A stretch of DNA of 64,000 bases from Sulfurospirillum sp. 1612 (GTDB lineage Bacteria; Campylobacterota; Campylobacteria; Campylobacterales; Sulfurospirillaceae), in the NCBI RefSeq assembly GCF_036556685.1, contig NZ_CP140614.1, positions 434,001-498,000 of the forward strand. The letters are read 5' to 3'. The position numbers and the translations under genes were made by a program. This document shows positions 1-7,392 of this stretch, piece after piece (position 1 is the first letter of the stretch; the number at the start of each line of letters is the position of its first letter). Under the pieces are notes generated by a model, which saw only the letters and a list, made by a program, of their open reading frames with translations, was not told where the DNA came from and made no database searches.

Positions 1-1597
1 AGTAAGGCTCAAAGATTTTATCGATGGGCTCAACCGTGATGCCGCCGGCATTGTCTTCTACAAGGACAATATGTTTGTCTTCCTTTTGAAATGCTTTGAG
101 GATAATGTTCGCATCTTTAATGTCACGCTCTAATAGAATATCTTTGGCATTACTGATGATATTTAACAAAGCTTGCGAGAGTTCGTTGGGATAACAATAG
201 ACTTCAAAATCATCCGTGATATCAAGTATAAAGTTGATATTGTTATTTTTCAAAGAGGCGCTCATGAGATTGTTGACTTTGTTAATAATAGTAGAGATGC
301 GTACGGTCTCTTTTTTCTTCCCGGATGCAAAAAAGTTTCTAAAATCATCAATAGTCTTTGACATAAATACGATTTGTTCGTGCGCTTCTGTCACTTTGGT
401 GTGAAATTTTTCGACGCTTAGTTTCCCGCGCTCAAAATAGAGTTCCATATTGATAAGGATAGACGAGAGTTCTGTGAGCGGTTGTCGCCATTGATGGGCG
501 ATGTTGCCAATCATCTCACCCATGCTTGCGAGTTTACTTTGATGGGCTAAAATTCGCTCTTTTTCATTGGCTTCTCGCTCTTTGATGAGTTTGAGTTGAA
601 TCTCTTCTTCGATTTTGATTTGGAGATTTTTATTTAATGCTTCGAGCTCATTTTGGCTCCTTTTGAGCTTTTCATTGGATTCATCGAGCTCTTTTAAGAT
701 GATATCAAAGCCGTAATTGATGACCATGATGGTAATCAAGACTAAAATAATCATGACAATCAAGCTCTGCAATATCGCTTTGTGGAGTATCTTTTTCCAA
801 TGCATCACATCTTGCAAAAAGATAATTTTGAAGTTATTTTGTGGATTAATACCCTTGCCATTAACCGTAAAGGGGACAAAGATACCTTGGTTTGTGGTGA
901 TTTCTTGGGAGCCTTTTATCAGATTTTTATTGATGATATTGGCGGTAATATTATCATTTTCAAGCATAAAGACCAAAGGTTGGTGATGGGGTTTTTCATA
1001 CGAGATAAAGGCAAAAATATTGATGAGTTTTCGGATTTCTGATAAAAAGTATTTTGGCTCAATCACAAACACCACATAACCGACGATATGATTATTCTCA
1101 TCACGTGCTTCAGAAACCGTGTGATAATTAAAATGACCATTATGGTACCAAAAGCCATCATAAGGTTTTTGCATCTGTTTGGTATAAGGCAGGGTTTTCT
1201 CTGGGGCATCTCCAAAATAGGTTAGCAACCGACCATCATGATCATAAAAACAGAAGGATTTCAAATAGGGATTTTCTTTGTTGATGATATTCCATCTTGG
1301 GAGACTTAGCTCATGAAGCGCCTCTAAATCACGGGTTTCAAATGCTTTGATAATACCAAAAGAGTTGATATTGGCATAGCCTCTTGTAATATAAAACTTT
1401 TTGGTACGCGCAAGAGTCTCTTGGTAGACTTGTTTGACTCTTTGCAATTCGGCATTTTGATTGGTGTGTGCAAATTCTTTGATATCAAGATAACGGATAA
1501 AGAAAAAGATGGTTGATAAGATGAGGTATATTGCCAAGACCAAAATAATCGTTTTGGTTTTAACAGAGAGAAATTTTAGGTTATTATTGTATTTCAA
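1..1597 (-). CDS. Sensor histidine kinase (3' end beyond window)
   Basis: Membrane sensor kinase that should phosphorylate the response regulator encoded just upstream. About 532 codons are visible and the C-terminus lies outside the window. In order: TM1 about residues 10-32, an extracytoplasmic sensor region of about 230 residues, TM2 about 268-292, a coiled coil, an H-box HQWRQPL with the phospho-accepting His near residue 368, an N-box containing NIISNAKD, and a G1 motif DNAGGI. The reading breaks off after the DKIFEPY F-box. No ATG is available at the front. The frame is closed by a TAG upstream, so TTG at 1597-1595 is the likely start, overlapping the regulator gene by 14 nt and implying translational coupling. 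Kinases with HQWRQPL are common in Campylobacterota. The signal sensed cannot be told from the sequence. Confidence 0.9.
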   Translation of the reverse strand, partial: MKYNNNLKFLSVKTKTIILVLAIYLILSTIFFFIRYLDIKEFAHTNQNAELQRVKQVYQETLARTKKFYITRGYANINSFGIIKAFETRDLEALHELSLPRWNIINKENPYLKSFCFYDHDGRLLTYFGDAPEKTLPYTKQMQKPYDGFWYHNGHFNYHTVSEARDENNHIVGYVVFVIEPKYFLSEIRKLINIFAFISYEKPHHQPLVFMLENDNITANIINKNLIKGSQEITTNQGIFVPFTVNGKGINPQNNFKIIFLQDVMHWKKILHKAILQSLIVMIILVLITIMVINYGFDIILKELDESNEKLKRSQNELEALNKNLQIKIEEEIQLKLIKEREANEKERILAHQSKLASMGEMIGNIAHQWRQPLTELSSILINMELYFERGKLSVEKFHTKVTEAHEQIVFMSKTIDDFRNFFASGKKKETVRISTIINKVNNLMSASLKNNNINFILDITDDFEVYCYPNELSQALLNIISNAKDILLERDIKDANIILKAFQKEDKHIVLVEDNAGGITVEPIDKIFEPY

Positions 1598-2276
1598 GCA
1601 TGTATCCTATGCCATAAATGTTTTTGATGGAGTCTTTACCGATTTTTTTACGCAACTCTTTGACGATGGATTTGATTGCCTCTTTGCTGGGTTGTTCAAA
1701 TTCCCAAATATAATCATAAATATTTTCAAAAGAGACACTTTGATTGGCTCTTTTGATGAGGTATTCTAACAATCTGCTTTCGCTTTTGGAGAGTTTGATC
1801 TCTTTTTTTTCTATCATCACACTTTTGGTGCAAGGATTATAGACACAAAGGGGTGAGAGTTGGATGTTGAGGTTGTTATCGACCAGCTCTAATGCCGCTG
1901 CTTTTAAGGCATCGATGAGGGTATCTTTGTCATAGGGTTTGGTTAAATATTTGGTGATTTTCATCTCAACCGCACGCCATAGGTAGTCTTGTTCTGTGTG
2001 CGCTGAGAGGATGATGATGGGGATTTTGTTATTGGTTTTTCTGATTTTTTGTATCGCTTCTAATCCGTCCATATTGGGCATACAGATGTCAAATATCAAG
2101 ACATCATAACTGCTGAGTGTCATCTCATCTAAAGCCTCTTGTCCATCGCCGACGGCAACAACATTTTGAAAAAACAATTCAAGTATTTCTGTGACATTTT
2201 TACGGATGCCCTCTTCATCTTCTGCGTAGAGGACTTTTTTATCGGATAAAATATCTATAACATTACAATCGCCCAT
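1584..2276 (-). CDS. OmpR-type response regulator
   Basis: Two-domain DNA-binding response regulator of 230 aa. The N-terminal receiver domain (about 13-130) has the acidic pair E19-D20, phospho-acceptor D63 in the DICMPNMDG segment, and the conserved Lys in TKPYDKDTL. The C-terminal winged helix (about 140-230) has the OmpR-like recognition region ending in IYGIGYMLEIQ. The gene lies directly upstream of and overlaps the histidine kinase, so the two form an operon and probably a cognate pair. It is divergent from the DHH gene across a 135-nt spacer. The family is confident; target genes are unknown. Confidence 0.93.
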   Translation of the reverse strand: MGDCNVIDILSDKKVLYAEDEEGIRKNVTEILELFFQNVVAVGDGQEALDEMTLSSYDVLIFDICMPNMDGLEAIQKIRKTNNKIPIIILSAHTEQDYLWRAVEMKITKYLTKPYDKDTLIDALKAAALELVDNNLNIQLSPLCVYNPCTKSVMIEKKEIKLSKSESRLLEYLIKRANQSVSFENIYDYIWEFEQPSKEAIKSIVKELRKKIGKDSIKNIYGIGYMLEIQ

Positions 2277-2379
2277 GATGTTCCCTCAAATTATTTTAAA
2301 AAGTTATTATAGCATATTCATCATGATACATTTTATGCTTAGGACGTTATTTTTAAATAACTTTTTATGAAGAACAAAG

Positions 2380-2385
2380 TATAAT
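2380..2385 (+). promoter_or_regulatory. -10 element for the DHH gene
   Basis: A perfect TATAAT 27 nt before the ATG at 2412, followed by a TGGAG ribosome binding site at about 2402-2406. No clear -35 hexamer is visible, which is common in Campylobacterota. Confidence 0.5.
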
Positions 2386-2411
2386 AATAAGCTTTTAATG
2401 ATGGAGTTTAT

Positions 2412-3359
2412 ATGTATAAAACAGCTTGGGACACTTTGATGCGTGCAGAGCATATTGTATTGGTTTCACATGTAAATCCTGATGGCGATACGCTCGGCTG
2501 CGTATTGGCCTTGTATGATGTTTTGATGCGAGCCAACAAAAAAGTATCCCTCTACAATGCGACCACAGTCTTGCCTAAGATTTATGACTTTTTGCCACAT
2601 ATCAAAAAGGTCAAAGATCGTATGCCTGCACGGTTTGATGTTGTGGTGAGTTGCGATTGTGGCAGTTTTGATAGATTACGAATAGAGCGTGGTGATTATA
2701 CGCTGATTAATATCGACCATCACAAGACCAGTCAGCATTTTGGTGATATCAATATTGTCAATATAGACCAGCCTAGTGCGGGATTAGTTGTGTATGATTT
2801 CCTCATTAAAAACAGTGCCAAGATATCAAAAGATTGTGCGACGTGTCTTTATACTGCGGTGGCAGAAGATACGGGGTTTTTCACCTATGGTGCATTGGGG
2901 GCCTCCACCTTTGAGAGTGCCGCTAAATTGGTGCAGCGTGGTGCCAAACCGACGGAAATTGCACATGCTCTAAAAGGCAGACAATCTTTGGCAAAAATAC
3001 GCTTGCTAGCTTATATCCTCAATCATTTTGAGTTGTATCATGATGCTAGTATTGCTTTTATTTTGATAGACAAAGAGACATTATTACAAACAGGGGCTAG
3101 ACGGTATGATGCGAAAAATATCATCAATATCCTCAGAGACCTTGCCACGGTTAATGTCGCCGTGATGGTATTAGAAGAGAAGAGTGAAGGCTATAAAGTC
3201 TCTTTGAGAAGCAAAGAAGATATTGATATCTCAGCAATATCACGTTCCTTCGGTGGTGGAGGACATAAAAATTCAGCAGGATTTGAGATAAAAGATCAAG
3301 ATATCGCAACATTAAAAGCGAGACTATTACAAAGGATTATAGAAAATGATAAACAATAG
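2412..3359 (+). CDS. DHH-family phosphoesterase (NrnA-like)
   Basis: Probable bifunctional oligoribonuclease / 3'-phosphoadenosine 5'-phosphate phosphatase of the NrnA type, recycling nanoRNAs in the cytoplasm. At 315 aa it has the family's normal length. The N-terminal DHH domain carries SHVNPDGDTLG (residues 19-29, metal ligands H20, D24, D26) and the D102-H103-H104 triad. The C-terminal DHHA1 domain carries GGGGHKNSAGF from about residue 281. It overlaps the following M23 peptidase gene by 14 nt, so the two are cotranscribed. Family is certain; the exact substrate is inferred from the family. Confidence 0.92.
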   Translation: MYKTAWDTLMRAEHIVLVSHVNPDGDTLGCVLALYDVLMRANKKVSLYNATTVLPKIYDFLPHIKKVKDRMPARFDVVVSCDCGSFDRLRIERGDYTLINIDHHKTSQHFGDINIVNIDQPSAGLVVYDFLIKNSAKISKDCATCLYTAVAEDTGFFTYGALGASTFESAAKLVQRGAKPTEIAHALKGRQSLAKIRLLAYILNHFELYHDASIAFILIDKETLLQTGARRYDAKNIINILRDLATVNVAVMVLEEKSEGYKVSLRSKEDIDISAISRSFGGGGHKNSAGFEIKDQDIATLKARLLQRIIENDKQ

Positions 3360-4731
3360 AAGATTCCATCAAAGACGTGGCTCCACAGGTATTGTGATTG
3401 CTGTGATACTCATCGTTATCATAGCAGGACTTGGCTATTTATATAACGCTCCAATGTTTGAGCGCAATGCACCAAAGATTCACATCGCGAGCAAGATTGA
3501 TTGGAATTTACAAAAGCCTTTGCAATTAGGCGTGAGCGATGATAGCGGTATTAAATTTATCAGAGTGACATTAAGTGATGGTAAAAATAGTGTCTCAATA
3601 CTCAAAAAAGTATATACTAAAATTGAAAAAAATCAAAATTTAGAGATTACGTTTCCTCGTACTGGTTTTACTAGTACCAAGAAAAATTTTAGCTTGCAGA
3701 TTCAAGTGACAGACGCGAGCAAATGGAACTTCTTCTCTGGTAATAGTGCGGAGAAAACCGTATCTATTATCGTAGATCGAACCCGTCCAGAAGTTTATGT
3801 GATTGATAACTCGTATAAAATCACAAGAGGTGGTAGCGCATTGGTTGTATTCAAAGCGACAGATAACAATATCAAAGACCTCTATATCGTCACGAACTTT
3901 GGCAAGAAATTTTATCCGACACCTTTTTATAAAGAGGGATATTATATCTCACTATTAGCATGGCCGGTGCAAGAGAAAAATTTTAGTGCGACGATTGTAG
4001 CTACCGATTATGCAGGCAATAGTAGCAAAAGTAGGGTGCGATTATTTTTAAAAGATAAAAAATACAAACTCTCTCATATCACACTAAAAGATAATTTTTT
4101 AGATGGTAAAATCAGCAATCTTATCTCTAATATTATGCCCGAACTCAACAATGCCTCAAAAGTTGAAAAATTTAAGGCCATCAATGAGAAATTACGTGAA
4201 GTCAATGAAAAAAATATCGATAATGCAACCAACAAAACTGAAACGTCTAGGATTAGTAATTTTACATTAAAACCTTTTTATCCATTGAGAAATAGTGCGG
4301 CTGTGGCAAGTTTTGGAGATCATCGTTATTATAGTTATGGCGGTCAACAAATCAGCGAAGCCTATCACTTAGGAATCGACCTTGCCAGTGTACGATTTGC
4401 CAACATACGCTCAAAAAATCCAGGTACGGTTGTCTTCGCACAACCTAATGGAATCTATGGCAATAATTTAATCATATCCCATGGATTGGGACTGTACACA
4501 CTCTATGGGCACTGCTCTAGATTCTTGGTGCAAGTGGGTGATCACATCAAGCCAAACGAAATCATCGCCAAAACAGGATCGACAGGTTTAGCGCTAGGAG
4601 ATCACTTGCATTTTGGTGTTTTAGTGCAAGGCATTGAAGTCAGACCTGAGGAGTGGATGGATAAATCTTGGATGAAAACGAATATCTTTGCTATAATTTC
4701 AGTATCTAAAAAAATGATAGACAAAAATTAG
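3346..4731 (+). CDS. M23 peptidoglycan endopeptidase, membrane-anchored
   Basis: Predicted zinc endopeptidase cleaving peptide cross-links in periplasmic peptidoglycan. It is 461 aa: a short basic cytoplasmic N-terminus, one TM anchor (about 15-33), two beta-rich regions (about 45-240), a helical linker, and a C-terminal LytM/M23 domain. Metal and catalytic residues are visible as H341-x3-D345 in HLGIDLAS, H389 in LYGHC and H420/H422 in HLHFG. It sits two genes before thrB and directly before lpxC, as Cj0131 does in C. jejuni, so it is the orthologue by position. Its start lies inside the DHH gene. In Campylobacterota such enzymes often affect cell shape; that role here is inference. Confidence 0.92.
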   Translation: MINNRRFHQRRGSTGIVIAVILIVIIAGLGYLYNAPMFERNAPKIHIASKIDWNLQKPLQLGVSDDSGIKFIRVTLSDGKNSVSILKKVYTKIEKNQNLEITFPRTGFTSTKKNFSLQIQVTDASKWNFFSGNSAEKTVSIIVDRTRPEVYVIDNSYKITRGGSALVVFKATDNNIKDLYIVTNFGKKFYPTPFYKEGYYISLLAWPVQEKNFSATIVATDYAGNSSKSRVRLFLKDKKYKLSHITLKDNFLDGKISNLISNIMPELNNASKVEKFKAINEKLREVNEKNIDNATNKTETSRISNFTLKPFYPLRNSAAVASFGDHRYYSYGGQQISEAYHLGIDLASVRFANIRSKNPGTVVFAQPNGIYGNNLIISHGLGLYTLYGHCSRFLVQVGDHIKPNEIIAKTGSTGLALGDHLHFGVLVQGIEVRPEEWMDKSWMKTNIFAIISVSKKMIDKN

Positions 4732-4746
4732 TAAAAAATGTGTCCA

Positions 4747-4779
4747 AAAAATAGTATCATGTCATATGGTATTATTTTT
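4747..4779 (+). terminator. Intrinsic terminator after the M23 gene
   Basis: A 14-bp stem (4747-4760 with 4766-4779, two G-T wobbles) around a 5-nt loop. The 5' arm begins with five A and the 3' arm ends in five T, so it could work on both strands. It separates the DHH-M23 transcript from lpxC. Confidence 0.7.
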
Positions 4780-4848
4780 GCTTAAGATAAGACAAAACGA
4801 AAAGAAAGTTTAACGTATGAATGATTTACTTATGTATGTGGATGTTAT

Positions 4849-5733
4849 ATGAAACAAACAACCATAGCAAAAAGAGTTGAAAGTGTCGGTATCGGTCTGC
4901 ATAAAGGAGAACCGGTCACCATCGCATTAGAACCATTAGAATCTGATAGTGGGATTGTCTTTTATCGTAGTGATGTCGGATCAACGTTTAAAGCATCTCC
5001 TGAAAATGTCGTCAATACACAAATGGCGACGGTGATTGGTGATAGTAAAGATTCGATATCTACGATTGAACACTTACTTTCTGCTGTATATGCGTATGGA
5101 ATCGACAATCTTAGAATCGTCGTGAACAGTTCAGAAATCCCTGTGATGGACGGGAGTAGTGCGAGTTTTTGCATGCTCTTAGATGAAGCGGGGAAACGAA
5201 CATTAGAAGAAAATAAAAGATTACTTATCATTAAAAGAGAGATTGAAGTCACAGATGGGAAAAAATTTGCAAGAGTTAAACCTTCGCTCTCTCCCACATA
5301 CAGTTTTGCAATCGATTTTGATCATCCTATCATTGGACACCAAGCGTATCGATTTGAATACAGCAAAGAAAACTTTATCGAAGAGATTTCCCGTGCACGA
5401 ACGTTTGGATTTCTAAAAGATGTCCAATACCTTAGAAGTAAAGGTTTAGCACTCGGAGGCTCACTTGAAAATGCCGTTGTGTTGGATGATAATAAAATCT
5501 TAAATCCTGAAGGATTACGATATCGAGATGAATTCGTCAGACATAAAATACTCGATGCAATCGGTGATTTGGCACTACTTGGCGCCACTATTATCGGAGA
5601 TTATGAATCCTTTGCAGGGAGCCACAATCTCAACCATAAATTAACAAAAGAGATACTCAAAGACCCTGAGAATTATGAACTAAAAATCGTTTCAAAAGAG
5701 TTTGTTAAAGAGTACGAAAAGGTTTTTTCATAA
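4849..5733 (+). CDS. lpxC: UDP-3-O-acyl-N-acetylglucosamine deacetylase
   Basis: Zinc deacetylase for the committed step of lipid A synthesis, at the inner face of the cytoplasmic membrane. It has 294 aa, normal for the family. Zinc ligands are H75 (in TIEHLLSAVYAYG), H232 and D236 (HKILDAIGD). The general base is E74 and a further active-site His is H259 in AGSHN. The start ATG overlaps the stop of an 11-codon upstream frame. It begins a block (lpxC, tsaB-like, thrB, ylxR, infB, rbfA, rimP) kept in the same order in C. jejuni. Confidence 0.97.
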   Translation: MKQTTIAKRVESVGIGLHKGEPVTIALEPLESDSGIVFYRSDVGSTFKASPENVVNTQMATVIGDSKDSISTIEHLLSAVYAYGIDNLRIVVNSSEIPVMDGSSASFCMLLDEAGKRTLEENKRLLIIKREIEVTDGKKFARVKPSLSPTYSFAIDFDHPIIGHQAYRFEYSKENFIEEISRARTFGFLKDVQYLRSKGLALGGSLENAVVLDDNKILNPEGLRYRDEFVRHKILDAIGDLALLGATIIGDYESFAGSHNLNHKLTKEILKDPENYELKIVSKEFVKEYEKVFS

Positions 5734-5753
5734 AAAAAGTTGATATCTTAGTC

Positions 5754-6185
5754 GTGGCACTCTCTTCTCCATTTTTGGTGGGAGTCTATGAAAATAAAGT
5801 CTTAATAAAAACCTATAAAGAATCAGGTAGAACCAGTGAAATATTGCCACTTGTATTGGCTGAAATTTGTGATGAATTTGAGATAGAAAACATCTATTTT
5901 GCCAATGGCCCGGGCAGTTTTATGGCGATTAAAGTCACGTATGTTTTTTTGCAAACGATGAGTATCAGTCTGAATGTTGATATTTTTGCAGCAGATGGCT
6001 TTGAATTTAACCATAATGCCCCAATACGAGCACTAAAAAAAGTCTATTTTGTGAAGGAAGAGGGAGAGATTAAGATGCGTCGATTTGACGAAGAGATTGA
6101 AGACCAATTTGAATTACCCCAGCTCCTACAACACGATCGGTTCACAAAAAATTGTGATCCATTATATGTATTACCAGCAGTGTAA
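5754..6185 (+). CDS. Short TsaB-like protein
   Basis: Resembles the N-terminal half of TsaB, the scaffold partner of TsaD in making the t6A37 modification of tRNA. The family signature appears as ANGPGSFMAIKVTY (about residues 49-62, compare GPGSFTGLR). At 143 aa it is much shorter than the usual ~220-230 aa TsaB and lacks most of the second ASKHA lobe. It sits where Cj0133 sits in C. jejuni, so the short form is probably a feature of the lineage and not a recent truncation. The start is uncertain. GTG at 5754 is the first normal codon, but the frame is open upstream through residues reading KKVDILV, so a non-standard start further 5' is possible. Confidence 0.7.
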   Translation: MALSSPFLVGVYENKVLIKTYKESGRTSEILPLVLAEICDEFEIENIYFANGPGSFMAIKVTYVFLQTMSISLNVDIFAADGFEFNHNAPIRALKKVYFVKEEGEIKMRRFDEEIEDQFELPQLLQHDRFTKNCDPLYVLPAV

Positions 6186-6199
6186 AAGAGGAGAATGGC

Positions 6200-7093
6200 G
6201 TGAATTTAAAGATAAAAGTACCCGCAACCAGTGCCAATCTAGGACCAGGGTTTGATGCATTAGGTGTCGCTATAAATTTGCATAATGAGATTACCATTAA
6301 GAGTTCTAATTTTCATAGCGTTTCTATCAAAGGCGAGGGCGAACACAACACGAGATTGAAAAAAAACAATATTTTTATATCTATTTTTAATGACATTTAT
6401 CAAGAGTTGAGCGGAGAAAAAGGAACTTTTAGATTTGAATTTACCAATAAAATACCTTTTGCCCGGGGATTAGGAAGCAGTTCGGCTGTTATTGTTAGCG
6501 CCATTGCAAGTGCTTATGAGATGGCTAATATCAAAGTCAGTAAAAACAAAATTTTAAATCGAGCTCTTTTTTATGAACCCCATCCTGATAATATCGCACC
6601 GTGTGTATATGGTGGTTTTGTGAGTTCTGTGGTTGATAACAATAGCGTGCATTCGTTGCAAAAAACGCTACCTGAACATCTAAAGGCTGTGATGGTGATA
6701 CCCAACAAACCGATGTCAACCGTGCAATCTCGTAGTCAATTACCGAAAAAATTTGCGATGCAGCAGGTGGTTTATAATCTCTCACGTGCTTCTTTATTGA
6801 GTGCTGCATTTTTTAGTGAAAATTGGGAAATGTTGAAAATTGCATCAAAAGATTGCATCCATCAAGACCAACGAATGAAAAACATGCCAGAATTAAAACA
6901 AGTACAAAAAAGCGCACTCGAACAAGGTGCCCTGATGAGTACGCTCTCAGGTAGTGGCTCATCATTTTTTTCCATGTGTTACGAAACGGACGCTTTGGGA
7001 ATTAAAGAGAGATTAAATAGAGAATTCCAAGATTTTAGAGTCGAGATTTTTGACTTTGACAACATTGGCTATGTGATAGAAAAAAATGTTTAA
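6200..7093 (+). CDS. thrB: Homoserine kinase
   Basis: GHMP-family kinase phosphorylating homoserine to O-phosphohomoserine in threonine synthesis. It has 297 aa. The N-terminal region has PATSANLGPGFDALG (about 8-22) and the ATP loop is GLGSSSAV (about 90-97). The C-terminal GHMP motif is TLSGSGSSFF. The start is a GTG with a good upstream RBS (AGAGGAG-like, 6187-6193). Neighbours and spacing match Cj0134. Confidence 0.96.
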   Translation: MNLKIKVPATSANLGPGFDALGVAINLHNEITIKSSNFHSVSIKGEGEHNTRLKKNNIFISIFNDIYQELSGEKGTFRFEFTNKIPFARGLGSSSAVIVSAIASAYEMANIKVSKNKILNRALFYEPHPDNIAPCVYGGFVSSVVDNNSVHSLQKTLPEHLKAVMVIPNKPMSTVQSRSQLPKKFAMQQVVYNLSRASLLSAAFFSENWEMLKIASKDCIHQDQRMKNMPELKQVQKSALEQGALMSTLSGSGSSFFSMCYETDALGIKERLNREFQDFRVEIFDFDNIGYVIEKNV

Positions 7094-7104
7094 AAGCGGT
7101 AAAA

Positions 7105-7392
7105 GTGAAAAAACAGATAAATTCTGATACAATAAGCGAAATAAATGGTGCGACGCGTATGTGCATCGTATGCAGGGCAAGATTTCCCCAAAAAGGTTTA
7201 TACCGCTTTCAAGAAAATAATAAAAAGCTTGTAAATTTTCAAAAGACTGGGAGAAGTTTTTATGTGTGCGCCGCATGCATCACCAACAACAGAAACAAAC
7301 TGATGAAAATTCTAAATCATAAATTTAGAATCAAATACGACAATATAGAAGATTTTGGCAAAATACTGAAGGAGTTAGATACGAATGGGTAA
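7105..7392 (+). CDS. ylxR: YlxR-family RNA-binding protein (DUF448)
   Basis: Small basic protein of 95 aa with the family core [18 protein letters not shown] (about 14-31), including the two conserved cysteines. YlxR proteins sit in the nusA/infB translation operon and bind RNA; the structure is known but the role is poorly defined. The start is GTG. The gene overlaps infB by 8 nt, so their translation is probably coupled. Confidence 0.88.
   Translation: MKKQINSDTISEINGATRMCIVCRARFPQKGLYRFQENNKKLVNFQKTGRSFYVCAACITNNRNKLMKILNHKFRIKYDNIEDFGKILKELDTNG

Noticed and set aside
717-1042. Plus-strand open frames opposite the histidine kinase
   Set aside because: The minus-strand frame holds all kinase motifs without a break, so these are shadows.
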